Shown one piece after another: positions 17,128 through 26,354 of a DNA stretch of 51,692 nucleotides; the first letter of the stretch is position 1, and every line of letters begins with the position of its first letter. The position numbers were made by a program, and so were the translations under genes. Under the pieces are notes generated by a model. The model was given only the letters and a program-made list of their open reading frames with translations. It was not told the DNA's origin and did no database searches. Origin of the DNA: an uncultured Paracoccaceae bacterium (GTDB lineage: Bacteria > Pseudomonadota > Alphaproteobacteria > Rhodobacterales > Rhodobacteraceae); the NCBI GenBank assembly GCA_947498985.1, contig CANMMF010000018.1, positions 1 through 51,692 of the forward strand. The letters are read 5' to 3'.

Positions 17128-18195
17128 TTATATAGAGCCTGTGGTACTGGCGAGTTCTTGGTTGGCGCGCTCCAGATCATCTGGACGGCCGACATCCAAC
17201 CAAGGTTCATGCATGGGGAATGCCACAATCCTATGACCACCCGTGCGCAGGCGGTCGAACAGGGTGGGCATGTCGCAATGGCTTTGCGCCATCAGGTGAT
17301 CGAGCGCTTGGGGGGCAAAGGCATAGATTCCCGCATTGATATGGCTGCGCATGACGGGCTTTTCCTCGAACCCGGCAATATCGACCCCCTCAGTTTGGAC
17401 GACGCCAAACGGGTTTTGCCATTCATAGAGCCGTACAGCCATAACGCCTTGCGCGCCGTGGCGTTTACGAAACTCAAGCATTTCGCTGTAGTTGACGTCG
17501 GTCAGCACATCGCCATTCGTCACAACAAAGGGTTCATCGGGTCTTGGGTCGAGCAATGACATCGCTCCCGCTGTGCCCAAAGGCGTGGTCTCATCCACAT
17601 AGCTGATCGATACGCCGTAGCCGGTGCCATCACCAAAATGGCTGCGGATCATGTCACCCAGATAGTTCAGCGACAGAACGAAATGGCTGAACCCCTGAGC
17701 GCGGGCGCGTTCGATGATGTGCTGCAGCATCGGCTTGCCGGCCACTGGCAGCATCGGTTTGGGGCAATTTTCCGTATGAGGTCGTAGCCGCGTACCCTTG
17801 CCGCCTGCCATAATCACCATCATGGCACCATGGGCGGGCGGGGCGCCCAATTCATCCCAAAGATAGAGGCCGACCACCCTGCCTTCGGCATTGACCTCTG
17901 GCACCTGCTGAACCTTGTTGGCCTTCATCAAGGCCTGCACCACCTCGCGGTCGGTGCCTTGGGGCACCACCAAAGGCGCGGTGTTGGCTATCTCTTGGAT
18001 CGAGGTGTCCATCGTCATACCGCGCAGCAGCCCACGGCGCAAATCACCATCAGTGATCAGCCCATAGAGCCGGCCATCGTCATGTACGCATAAAACCAGC
18101 TTGATGCCGACCTCGGTCAAGTTCTCTACCGCTTCGGCCAGAGTGGCCGTGACCGGCAACGACGCGCGGGACCAACTGGATTGGAGATCGATCAT
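17128..18195 (-). CDS. ptmE: CBS-domain nucleotidyltransferase, PtmE-like (GlcN-1-P guanylyltransferase)
   Basis: 355 residues from ATG at 18195, which overlaps the legG stop (ATGA); an ATG at 18204 is possible. Two CBS domains fill residues about 8-115 (GIKLVLCVHDDGRLYGLITD and VPEVNAEGRVVGLYLWDELG). The nucleotidyltransferase domain starts at MVIMAGGKGTRLRPHT with the GGxGTRLxPxTxxxPKPMLP signature, followed by FVVTNGDVLTDVNY and a C-terminal HEPWLDVGRPDDLERAN. In C. jejuni PtmE of this architecture makes GDP-glucosamine from GlcN-1-P and feeds a GDP-linked legionaminic pathway. GTP specificity here is inferred from that homology and synteny. Confidence 0.82.
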   Translation of the reverse strand: MIDLQSSWSRASLPVTATLAEAVENLTEVGIKLVLCVHDDGRLYGLITDGDLRRGLLRGMTMDTSIQEIANTAPLVVPQGTDREVVQALMKANKVQQVPEVNAEGRVVGLYLWDELGAPPAHGAMMVIMAGGKGTRLRPHTENCPKPMLPVAGKPMLQHIIERARAQGFSHFVLSLNYLGDMIRSHFGDGTGYGVSISYVDETTPLGTAGAMSLLDPRPDEPFVVTNGDVLTDVNYSEMLEFRKRHGAQGVMAVRLYEWQNPFGVVQTEGVDIAGFEEKPVMRSHINAGIYAFAPQALDHLMAQSHCDMPTLFDRLRTGGHRIVAFPMHEPWLDVGRPDDLERANQELASTTGSI

Positions 18196-19373
18196 GACGG
18201 GCATTCCAATTGGTTGTTTTGCAGGGGAAGGTCGAAAAATTGCTTGGGCGCAGCGGGCGGCCTCCAGGCCTCGATCGCGGCCACGGTCTGGGCCGAGGCA
18301 CCGCCCGTGCCATAGGGGTTCACCGTTTCGGGCAGGCGGGCGCGAAAAGCCGGATCGAAAAGTTGGGCCAGAGCCACCGAAATGGCGTTGCGCTCGGGCG
18401 CACAATCAATCACACTGTCGGCGCGCAACCGGCCGTCTTGGCGGGCGCCGATATTGACGGTGCCGACGCCAAAGGCCGGGGCCTCGATCAAACCGCTTGA
18501 AGAATTTCCTACCACGCCATCCACACTGGCCAGTGCCGACAAATAGCGCCGCTGTCCCAGCGAGACATGAGCACAGGCTCGGTTGGGGTGAGCGGCGACA
18601 AAGTCCCGGATCATCGCAAACAGGGCCCGGCCCTCATTATCCGCATTCGGCAAGGTAAATATCAGCTGCGCGTCAACCGTCTCCAACGCCGCCAACAATT
18701 CGGTCATCTGCGCGGTGGGAGTGGCGTCACTGACGGTTTCGGGGTGGAAGGTCACCAGCAGGTTGCGCGCTCCCCACGGAAAATCCAGGCTCGCCTCCAG
18801 CGTGGGCCGGTCCATCCGATCGAGCTTCATAATGCTATCAAGCCCAAAGCCGCCCACGCACCACACCCGGTCCGGGTCTTCACCCATCTGCACCACGCGC
18901 TGGCGATAGGGCTCTGCGGCGGTGAAATGCAGATGCGCCATCTTGGTGATCGCGTGCCGGATCGCGTCGTCATAGGCGCCCTCGGTCACCTCTCCGCCAT
19001 GCAGATGGGCAATGGGAATGCCCGCGATTAGCGCTGCAGAGGCCGCGGCAAGAATTTCAAACCGGTCGCCCAGCACGACCACCAGATCTGGAGCCAGATG
19101 AGCAAAAGCATCGGCAAACCCAGCAAGCCCCAACGCCATGGATTTGCTCACTGCTACAGCCGTATCCGAGCCCAAAAGCATCTCGACTTTCCAATCGATG
19201 GAAAAGCCATCCTCTTCGATGACGCGCCAAGTGGCGCCGAATTCCGGCGACAGATGCATCCCTGTGGCCACGACCTGAAGGGCGCAAGAGGGCGCGTCTT
19301 TCAGCCCTTGCATGACCCAGCGCAAAAGTCCGTACTCCGCGCGCGACCCGGTGATGACACAAACCCGCTTCAC
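18192..19373 (-). CDS. legG: NeuC-like hydrolysing 2-epimerase (LegG)
   Basis: 393 residues, starting with GTG at 19373 that overlaps the legI stop (GTGA). GT-B-like epimerase fold with motifs ITGSRAEYGLLRWVMQ, VVLGDRFEILAAASA, IPIAHLHGGEVTEGAYDDAI and VGNSSSGLIEAPAFG, all diagnostic for the NeuC/LegG/WecB group. In the Leg pathway it removes GDP and inverts C2 of GDP-2,4-diacetamido-bacillosamine to give 2,4-diacetamido-2,4,6-trideoxymannose. The co-located legB, legC and legH argue for this substrate over UDP-GlcNAc. Confidence 0.88.
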   Translation of the reverse strand: MKRVCVITGSRAEYGLLRWVMQGLKDAPSCALQVVATGMHLSPEFGATWRVIEEDGFSIDWKVEMLLGSDTAVAVSKSMALGLAGFADAFAHLAPDLVVVLGDRFEILAAASAALIAGIPIAHLHGGEVTEGAYDDAIRHAITKMAHLHFTAAEPYRQRVVQMGEDPDRVWCVGGFGLDSIMKLDRMDRPTLEASLDFPWGARNLLVTFHPETVSDATPTAQMTELLAALETVDAQLIFTLPNADNEGRALFAMIRDFVAAHPNRACAHVSLGQRRYLSALASVDGVVGNSSSGLIEAPAFGVGTVNIGARQDGRLRADSVIDCAPERNAISVALAQLFDPAFRARLPETVNPYGTGGASAQTVAAIEAWRPPAAPKQFFDLPLQNNQLECPS

Positions 19374-20392
19374 AGCACGATTTCCTCGTCTGTCGCAAAG
19401 GCGCGGCGGGCTTTGTGGCTCAGCACCTCGTCCCAGCGCATCGGCGAAAGACCCGTACCCGGGCGTTTGACAGTTAAGTTGTCTTCAGAAAACCGCTCAC
19501 CTTCAGCGATGGGCCGGGCGGCGACGATGGATTTGCGCGCCACCGCACGGTTGGCTGCCTCGGACGGGGTCAGCCGTTTGACGGCGCTGCCAAGCGCTGC
19601 CTCGATGCGGCGAATGCCCCGCACCATCGAGGTCAATTCACTTGGTTCCAAGCTGGCGGCATGGTCGGGACCCGGCAGAGTCCGATCCAGGGTAAAGTGC
19701 TTTTCAATCACCGTGGCCCCCAGCGCCACCGCGGCGATGGGGACATCAATCCCCTCGGTATGGTCCGAATACCCAAATGCCACGCCAAAGGCGGCCTGGA
19801 TTGCCAGCATGGCGCGCAGGTTCACCTCTTCAATTGGGGCAGGATACTCGGTGGTACAATGCAGCACGGTCAGGCGGCTGCGCGGCAGACCCGCGGTCTC
19901 GAACGCGTCAATCGCGGCTTCGATTTCGCCAAGGCTGGCCATACCCGTCGACAGAATCACATCGCGCTGAAAGCTGGCGATCCGGCGCAGATAGGGCAAG
20001 TTGGTGATCTCGCCCGAAGGCACTTTGAATCGCGGCAAGCCAAGCCTACGCAGATAGTTGAGGCTCTCCATATCGAAGGCGGTGGAAAAGAAATGTACGC
20101 CCTTGTTATGGCAATAGGCGACCAGTGCGTCGTGATCAGCCTCGCTCAACTCTAACCGCTGCAGCATGGCCAATTGATTTTCGCCCTCGACCCCATCTTC
20201 ATTGCGGGCCTGATAACTGGCTTTCTGGGCAGTACCTGAGGCCAGTCTGTTGGCCTTGAAGGTTTGAAACTTGATCAGGTCGGCGCCCGCCTCGGCAGCT
20301 GCGTCAACCAAGGCCTTGGCCATGGCCAGATCACCATTATGGTTTACGCCTGCTTCCGCGATCACCAGCACAGACGTCCGATCTTTGCTCAT
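19370..20392 (-). CDS. legI: Nonulosonic acid synthase (NeuB/LegI family)
   Basis: 340 residues from ATG at 20392, which overlaps the legH stop; the open frame upstream is out of family. The NeuB TIM barrel covers about 10-255 (VIAEAGVNHNGDLAMAKALV, DLIKFQTFKAN, FKVPSGEITNLPYLRRIA, FGYSDHTEGI, VIEKHFTLDR). A SAF/antifreeze-like domain forms the end (SIVAARPIAEGERFSEDNLT). It would condense the 6-deoxy-mannose derivative with phosphoenolpyruvate to give legionaminic acid. The SAF domain contributes to the active site in the NeuB dimer. Pse versus Leg specificity is set mainly by the surrounding leg genes. Confidence 0.9.
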   Translation of the reverse strand: MSKDRTSVLVIAEAGVNHNGDLAMAKALVDAAAEAGADLIKFQTFKANRLASGTAQKASYQARNEDGVEGENQLAMLQRLELSEADHDALVAYCHNKGVHFFSTAFDMESLNYLRRLGLPRFKVPSGEITNLPYLRRIASFQRDVILSTGMASLGEIEAAIDAFETAGLPRSRLTVLHCTTEYPAPIEEVNLRAMLAIQAAFGVAFGYSDHTEGIDVPIAAVALGATVIEKHFTLDRTLPGPDHAASLEPSELTSMVRGIRRIEAALGSAVKRLTPSEAANRAVARKSIVAARPIAEGERFSEDNLTVKRPGTGLSPMRWDEVLSHKARRAFATDEEIVL

Positions 20393-21021
20393 GACGCGGC
20401 CCTTTCCGCGTTGTATCTGACAAAGCTGTTGCCGGGTTGGCTGTGGGTGATCACACAGCCTGCGCCGATCACGCTGTTGGCGCCAATAGTAATGCCCTGC
20501 TTGAGTACCGCGCCGGAGCCGATGAAACACCCCGCGCCGATCGTGACGCCGCCATTGACGCGCGCGCCGGTCGAGATATGGCAATGGGCGCCAATCCGGG
20601 CATCGTGTTCGACCAGGCTCTGCGAATTGAGGATGCCGTTACAGCCGATCTCGGCCGCAGGACCTACAACCGCCCCATGCATCACCAGCGTGCCAGCCCC
20701 TATCAGAGCATGGCGCGACACGGTCGCGCGGGGCGAAATCACTACAGGCAAGGCAGCCCCGGCCTCTTGCGCGGCGCGATAGGCGCGTTGGCGCGGCGCG
20801 GCCGACTTGATCTGGCCAAGGGTGACCAGCACCGCACCATGGCGAGACACACACTCAGCCAGGTCGGCATCGGTGCCAATCACTGGATAGCCCAAGACCG
20901 GGACTTTCGGGGCATCGGGACGTTCCAAAATACCAGCAATTCCGATCTCGGCGCCCGCCTCGACCACGTCGATAGCCGCCTTGCAATGGCCGCCGCCACC
21001 TATAAGAACAAGTGCCGTCAT
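20389..21021 (-). CDS. legH: PglD/NeuD-like sugar N-acetyltransferase (LegH)
   Basis: 210 residues. The N-terminal Rossmann-like sugar-binding domain begins LVLIGGGGHCKAAIDVVEAG. The C-terminal LbH domain starts at about residue 100 (HALIGAGTLVMHGAVVGPAA) and holds the likely catalytic His in SLVEHDARIGAHCHIS, as in PglD. It would acetylate the 4-amino group made by LegC. ATGA overlaps on both sides show tight coupling with legC and legI. Confidence 0.87.
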   Translation of the reverse strand: MTALVLIGGGGHCKAAIDVVEAGAEIGIAGILERPDAPKVPVLGYPVIGTDADLAECVSRHGAVLVTLGQIKSAAPRQRAYRAAQEAGAALPVVISPRATVSRHALIGAGTLVMHGAVVGPAAEIGCNGILNSQSLVEHDARIGAHCHISTGARVNGGVTIGAGCFIGSGAVLKQGITIGANSVIGAGCVITHSQPGNSFVRYNAERAAS

Positions 21022-22202
21022 CGTACCTGCCCCCCCAGATAAGCTGATGAAGGAATGTTGATCACTCGCTGCGCTAAATCCTCGGTCACCGGCAGCGCCA
21101 TGCGCGGGGCCTCGGCATAGATTGGCAGGCTGTGCAACGGCTCCCAGATCGGACGGGCCATCAACCCGGCCTCGTTCAGCACGCGCAGCACCGTGTCGCG
21201 CGCGTCGGCGGCATGGGGCTTCAAGATCAGCGTGTTGAGCCAGTAATTCGACAACGCCCCCGCGGGCTCGACCAGCACATCCAAATCGGGATGCTTGGAA
21301 AAGGTGGTCAGATACGCCTGAGCTAGGCGACGCTTTTGCGCAAGCCGAGTCTCTAATTGAGCAAATTGCGCCACGCCAAGCGCAGCGTTGAGGTTCGGCA
21401 GGCGGTAATTATAGCCGATCTCGTCGTGGAAAAAGCACCAGGCATGAGGCACTTTGGCAGTGGTGGTCAGATGCTTGGCATGCCGCGCCAAGTCAGCGTC
21501 GTTGGTGACAACCGCTCCACCGCCGCCAGTTGTCAAAATCTTGTTGCCGTTAAAGCTGAGCGCCGCAATTCGGCTCAGCCCGCCGCAGGGCTGACCGTCA
21601 AGGCGGCTGCCAAGCGCCTCGGCCGCGTCCTCGACCAACGGCAGGCCGAACTCGGACGCCACATCCGTCAGCCCCGCCATATCCGCCGGGTGGCCAAACA
21701 CGTGCATGGGCACAAGCGCTGCAATCCGGCGCCCAGTTGCCTTGTTGTAGAGACCGTCACCGCGTGGCGCGCAAATCTGGGCAAGATAGGTGCGCAAAGC
21801 ATCTGCGTCGATGCCCAACCGGTGCCGCTCAGCATCGACGAAATGCGGCACGGCGTGCAAATGGTGGGTGGCATTGGCGGTGGCGACAAAGGTGAGACTG
21901 GGCATCAGCACCTCGTCACCAGGCGACACCCCAACAAGCCGTAGCGCCACTTCGAGCGCGGCGGTACCATTAACCACAGCCACTGCATGGACAGCGCCGC
22001 AGGCCGCCGCAACCGCGGACTCGAACGCGTCGACATATTGACCCACCGACGACACCCAACCAGTTCGGATGCAATCGGTGACCAGAGCCTCTTCGTCACC
22101 CTGGAATTCCGGCACATGCAGGGGCACGAACTGCTGCGGCTGGCCCAACACGGCCTGCAAGCGTTCTCGGATATCGTTTGCCAGTACGAGGGGGTCGGGC
22201 AT
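21018..22202 (-). CDS. legC: DegT/DnrJ/EryC1 aminotransferase (LegC)
   Basis: 394 residues. PLP-dependent fold type I sugar aminotransferase: HAVAVVNGTAALEVALRLVG, FGLPLVEDAAEALGSRLDGQ with the Asp that binds the PLP nitrogen, and the Schiff-base Lys in LSFNGNKILTTGGGGAVVTN. It would transfer an amino group from glutamate to C4 of the 4-keto sugar made by LegB. The start lies 8 bp after legB. Length is typical of LegC-type enzymes. Confidence 0.88.
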   Translation of the reverse strand: MPDPLVLANDIRERLQAVLGQPQQFVPLHVPEFQGDEEALVTDCIRTGWVSSVGQYVDAFESAVAAACGAVHAVAVVNGTAALEVALRLVGVSPGDEVLMPSLTFVATANATHHLHAVPHFVDAERHRLGIDADALRTYLAQICAPRGDGLYNKATGRRIAALVPMHVFGHPADMAGLTDVASEFGLPLVEDAAEALGSRLDGQPCGGLSRIAALSFNGNKILTTGGGGAVVTNDADLARHAKHLTTTAKVPHAWCFFHDEIGYNYRLPNLNAALGVAQFAQLETRLAQKRRLAQAYLTTFSKHPDLDVLVEPAGALSNYWLNTLILKPHAADARDTVLRVLNEAGLMARPIWEPLHSLPIYAEAPRMALPVTEDLAQRVINIPSSAYLGGQVR

Positions 22203-22210
22203 GGCCGGGC

Positions 22211-23212
22211 CTAGATGTTATACTGTTCGGTCTTGTAGCGCGCGATGTTGTCAGGGTCCTGATACCACTCGGCGGTTTCAGCCAGCCCGCGCACGAACCC
22301 GTCACGCCCGCCAAATTCGGGGTTCCAGCCAAAGAGCCGCTGCGCCTTTTCGGTGCCGGCAAACAGCCGCTCCACCTCTGACTCTACGGGTCGAAGACGG
22401 TCGGGATCCTCCATCACCTCAACCTCGACCCCCATTGCCTCGGCGATCAAAGACACCGTAGCACCGATCGAGATTTCAAACCCGCTGCCAATATTCGTAA
22501 CTTCGCCCTCAACAGCCTTGCAAGTCATCGCCTGAATAAAGCCGCGCGCTGTGTCTCTGACAAAGGTAAAATCACGGGTGGGGTGCAGCGCGCCCAATTT
22601 GACCTGCCGTGCACCGGTAGCGATCTGACTGACGATGGTCGGGATCACCGCGCGTGCCGACTGCCGGGGGCCATAAGTGTTGAACGGGCGCAGCACCGAG
22701 ACGGGCATATCAAACGAACGCTGAAACGACAGCGCCATCTGATCGGCGCCAACCTTGGTGGCAGCGTAAGGCGATTGTGCGTTCAGCGGGTGCTCTTCGG
22801 TAATCGGGACGAATTGCGCAGTGCCGTAGGTCTCGGACGTCGAGGTGCATAGCACAGAGGCTAGGTCTTGGCGTCGTGCCGCCTGCAATACGTTGAGCGT
22901 GCCGGTGACATTGGTCTGCACATAGGCGTCGGGCGCGTGATAACTGAACGGAATGGCGATCAGCGCCGCAAGATGCAGTGCCCTGTCGCAGCCAGCAATC
23001 GCAGTATCCACGCCGTGCGGGTCGCGGATATCGCCGGCGACCACCTCGAACTGCCCAGACACATCGGCGTCAACCGTGTCGAGCCAGCCCCAGCTGTTGA
23101 AAGAATTATAATACACAAAGGCGCGGACATCATATCCATCCCGCACAAGTGCCTCAACCAAGTGGGAGCCGATGAAACCATCGGCCCCGGTCACAAAAAT
23201 CCTCTCTGCCAT
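22211..23212 (-). CDS. legB: NAD-dependent sugar-nucleotide 4,6-dehydratase (LegB)
   Basis: 333 residues. Extended SDR: NAD loop VTGADGFIGSHLVEAL, active-site block TSTSETYGTAQ with the TxE motif of 4,6-dehydratases, and YxxxK in SPYAATKVGADQM. LRPFNTYGPRQSARAVIPTI is the usual substrate segment. It would convert GDP-GlcNAc to the 4-keto-6-deoxy sugar, the first committed step to legionaminic acid. It is the first gene of the long operon and is preceded by 379 bp without genes. AGGAAAG lies just before the ATG. Confidence 0.88.
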   Translation of the reverse strand: MAERIFVTGADGFIGSHLVEALVRDGYDVRAFVYYNSFNSWGWLDTVDADVSGQFEVVAGDIRDPHGVDTAIAGCDRALHLAALIAIPFSYHAPDAYVQTNVTGTLNVLQAARRQDLASVLCTSTSETYGTAQFVPITEEHPLNAQSPYAATKVGADQMALSFQRSFDMPVSVLRPFNTYGPRQSARAVIPTIVSQIATGARQVKLGALHPTRDFTFVRDTARGFIQAMTCKAVEGEVTNIGSGFEISIGATVSLIAEAMGVEVEVMEDPDRLRPVESEVERLFAGTEKAQRLFGWNPEFGGRDGFVRGLAETAEWYQDPDNIARYKTEQYNI

Positions 23213-23591
23213 CTTCTTTCCTGGTCACTTGCGTGTGGTTATGTCTTGTTCTTGTTTCGGCCCGTATGTCAGCCGATTTTTTAACGCTCTCCCCTCAAGA
23301 AAAGCGGTAGTACAAAAGGGCAAACGCCGAATGCAGGACTACGGGACGCTAGCCCGCAGCCCCCGACACAAGGCATGGGTACGTGCCGTCTTTATCAATA
23401 GCCTGCTCGTCATCGCGCCCCAAAAGGTCTAAAGTCTGTGCGCCCTAGAAATTGACCAAGACTGCGCGCTATTTATGCCTTTTCAGCGCTTTCTTGCGGG
23501 AACGTTTAGCGGGGGCATGACCGAAAGCCAAGCTGTAATTCACCACGCACGCCGATCTACTCGGAACCGTTTTGCTTATGCAGAAAAAGGT
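23213..23591. other. 379-bp intergenic region upstream of legB
   Basis: No gene is seen. On the minus strand this is the leader of the 20-gene operon. It contains an AT-rich tract (a TTAAAAAAT stretch, about 23277-23285) roughly 70 bp before legB that could belong to the promoter, but I cannot fix -35 and -10 boxes. The distal side is the 3' end of the tailspike-like gene, transcribed in the same direction. No clear terminator hairpin separates them. Confidence 0.45.
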
Positions 23592-25433
23592 CTAGATAGG
23601 TGTATGCACCACGCCGCCCGTGGCATTGACCCAGGTGTCAAACGGCAGGGGACCAGTGGCAAAAACTGGCTGCTTGAGAGTGCTGTCAAACACCATCTTG
23701 CCTTGCCATTTTCCAGTGCTGTTGATCGTGTTGGTTCGGGTCTGCAGATCGGTAGAGGGTACCGTGAAGCGATCGCCACCATGGATTGGTGCCAGTGCAT
23801 GCCAGGCGCTCCCGTCATTGACCCATCCGGCGGCTTCCCCCGGATTGGGAAACAGGTTCGTGATCGCGCGCCGTACCTCCCCGGCCGCGGGCAGCCCAGC
23901 ATAATTCACCGAATAGCCATGCAAATCGCCGCGGCAGTAGAATAGACATCGGTTTCCCGAGGTCTGGGTGTCGTCATAGCTCACGCAATCGGTGGATACG
24001 ATTGAGGCATTGTTCGTCTTCAGCAGATATTGCTTGCCATCGGCCCCGGCTTGATCTTGAGACGTGGTAATCTGGCCGACATGCAGCTTGGCCGTGGTAG
24101 AGCCCACACTCAAAATATAGCTATCGTTTCCCGCGCCCGGGTGATAGAGTCCGACATTTGACAGGATATGTCCGATCTGGACCACTCCGCCATTGATGTT
24201 GACCAGCGCTCCGCCGGCTGTGTGGATCTCACAGCTTTCCAGGATGATCTGATCGATCTGCACATGCTGGGAGTTGATGATTTGCAACGCACAGCCGCTG
24301 TCCACCTGATCCGCCGCAAAGTTGGAAAGTACCAGGTCTTTGCAATTGTTGATATAGAACCCCTTGGGATTACCGTTGGCCAAAAGCCCTTTGGCATGGC
24401 AACCGATGAATGTATTTGACGTGGTACCGGTCGCGCAATCGAGATACCATTGCCAGTCATAGGAATTGTCCGCCCGGCAATTGATCCAAGTATTCCCCCA
24501 AATCGTGCCACTCGATGATGTCGTGACGAACCCGCGATATGCGTTTCGGGTGATCACGTTTATGACGGTGTTTTTGGATAGCTGCTTGCCGCTGTCAGAC
24601 GTGCAAAGCTGAATGGCCTCGCGCCCTGAGTTGTTGTTTTGAGACGCATACCAGACTTGAAAGTTGGAAAACACGCATTTGGAGCCGATCAGCTCAACCC
24701 CTGCATGATCGCCGGTGATATAGATAGAGGCCCCCCTGCCCTCGACATTGATATTTTCAAAGATCAGCCTGGCCGTCGTGGCATATCGCAAACCTCCCAG
24801 ATCAAGCGTGCCGTAAAGCTGCCCGCTGGCCGCGTTGATCGTCTTGGCTGCATCGGCAGCGGCTTGGATCGCGGCAGTATCATCGGTTGCGCCGTCTCCC
24901 ACGGCCCCGAATTGCATCGGTGAAAACGCCCCGTTGCGCTGTCGGATCGAATACAGCTTAGTCCCGCCAGCGGTGGTGAGGTGGTGGTCCGTCGCGGCGG
25001 CTGGGGCGATCTTGTAAGTGAAATCGCCATCGGCCACCTTGACGGTCGCGCCCTCAATCGCCTGTACCTTGCCGGGACTCTGATCGCTTAACATAATGGC
25101 ATCCTGCAACAGCGCGCTCACTGAAGGAAAGACCCGCGCCACGCCGGTCTGCGCCCAGTTGTTCACAACAATACCGGTTTGCTTGGGCAGACGCTTTCCG
25201 TCGGATTTTTCAATGGCAATGCTATAGGCTCCGTCGACCAGATAGCACAGATCCACCCTGCCATGACTGTCAGCCAATATGGGGTTGGCGCGGCTGTTGG
25301 TCAGCCCCGGGTCGGAAAACAGCCGGGCCTGGTTTTCCGAATCGCCGTGAAAAACATAAACCTTGGCCTGGGGGATCGGGATCGAGAATTCATCAAGCGC
25401 CCAAGGCGCGCCATCAAACTGCAGCAGGCTCAT
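23592..25433 (-). CDS. Phage tailspike-like beta-helix protein (pectate lyase superfamily domain)
   Basis: 613 residues, no signal peptide. Residues 1-80 resemble the particle-binding or collar-type N-terminus of tail fibres (IPIPQAKVYVFHGDSENQAR, then NPILADSHGRVDLCYLVDGA). At about 170-200 the pectate-lyase-superfamily start is clear (MQFGAVGDGATDDTAAIQAA). It is followed by 250 residues of beta-helix-like, Asn/Gly/Ile-rich repeats. A C-terminal cap-like domain contains NSTGKWQGKMVFDSTLKQPV. Such proteins bind or cut polysaccharides. It lies alone beside a glycan operon, with no other phage genes. It could be a domesticated depolymerase or a tailspike relic. Confidence 0.72.
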   Translation of the reverse strand: MSLLQFDGAPWALDEFSIPIPQAKVYVFHGDSENQARLFSDPGLTNSRANPILADSHGRVDLCYLVDGAYSIAIEKSDGKRLPKQTGIVVNNWAQTGVARVFPSVSALLQDAIMLSDQSPGKVQAIEGATVKVADGDFTYKIAPAAATDHHLTTAGGTKLYSIRQRNGAFSPMQFGAVGDGATDDTAAIQAAADAAKTINAASGQLYGTLDLGGLRYATTARLIFENINVEGRGASIYITGDHAGVELIGSKCVFSNFQVWYASQNNNSGREAIQLCTSDSGKQLSKNTVINVITRNAYRGFVTTSSSGTIWGNTWINCRADNSYDWQWYLDCATGTTSNTFIGCHAKGLLANGNPKGFYINNCKDLVLSNFAADQVDSGCALQIINSQHVQIDQIILESCEIHTAGGALVNINGGVVQIGHILSNVGLYHPGAGNDSYILSVGSTTAKLHVGQITTSQDQAGADGKQYLLKTNNASIVSTDCVSYDDTQTSGNRCLFYCRGDLHGYSVNYAGLPAAGEVRRAITNLFPNPGEAAGWVNDGSAWHALAPIHGGDRFTVPSTDLQTRTNTINSTGKWQGKMVFDSTLKQPVFATGPLPFDTWVNATGGVVHTPI

Positions 25434-25672
25434 TTGTGTACCCCTAGATAGAAGAGAAATCCAATTCCCGACCCTTCCACCATCGTAAGGTAGAAATCAC
25501 TAGATGCCGGACTTGCGCGGCAAATTTCCAAACTCTTCTGAACATTTTCGTAATTCACCGTTCGGACGTTGCTCGGGAAACAGATTGGGGATCGGTCGCG
25601 CCCATCAGCATTGTCTGAAAGAGTCACTCATGGTAACCACTAACAAAACAGTTAAAAGGGGTGTCCATTTCC

Positions 25673-26050
25673 CTACGGCGATCCTGGATCGATTTGAACA
25701 GCCATACCTCCCGATATAGGTCGTTGTCCGACGTTTCGTATTCCGGCGGGCCATGCATAATAAAACAGATCGGTCAACGCATCCAACACATCGGTTGAAG
25801 TGAGCTTGTGGTCGACGCGAATCATCGGTGTCTCTTTTGTATATCCATCGATGATGTTCAGTGCCCGATAGACACGCCCATCGTGGGTCCGATCCTGGAC
25901 GAAGACATAGGACAAGACTTGGTTGGACCACTCCGAGCTGAGACGCATACACGATCCGCCGTTCAGCCAGAATCACTCTTTCTTCTTTTGCATTTTCCGG
26001 ACCTTCAACCTTTCACGCCGCTGGATTCGTTCAACACGCTTCGGAGTAGG
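25673..26050 (-). pseudogene. IS3-family orfB remnant
   Basis: On the minus strand the frame reads KRVERIQRRERLKV, then after an in-frame stop near 25977 it continues MRLSSEWSNQVLSYVFVQDR and THDGRVYRALNIIDGYTKET, the start of an IS3 OrfB integrase core. It breaks up after about LTDLF, before the second catalytic Asp. At least one stop and one frameshift are present, so it is dead. Confidence 0.75.
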
Positions 26051-26102
26051 AGTTCCCTGGGTTTGATGGACACTTTTTCACAGATGAAGGAGAGTGTTTT
26101 TC

Positions 26103-26272
26103 ATGCTGAGAACGAGGAACCCATACCCCGCACCCCGCGGAAATTAAGGAGCAGATGGTTGCACTGGTGCGGCCCGGGCGCAGTGTGGAAAGCTTGGCGC
26201 AGGAGTATGAGCCCTGAGCGGCCGCGTTTCACGAATGGGTCAAGCTGGCCGCGTTCGATGATGGAGGTCGCA
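26103..26272 (+). pseudogene. IS3-type orfA remnant
   Basis: On the plus strand the translation starts near ATG 26103 and, after a small indel, gives EIKEQMVALVRPGRSVESLA, a common IS3 OrfA N-terminal helix-turn-helix. A TGA interrupts it at the EYEP position, and similarity ends near 26270. It faces the opposite way to the orfB remnant beside it, so these are from different elements. Confidence 0.6.
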
Positions 26273-26354
26273 GTTGAAGGGCTGGACTCCGCAAGCCCAA
26301 AACCATCCGCGAAACCGGGGGAGTTCCAACTCCAACCAACGTCTTTTCTTGGAC

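Noticed and set aside
23592-25433. Prophage
   Set aside because: Only one tailspike-like gene is found. There are no capsid, terminase, portal, integrase or lysis genes around it.
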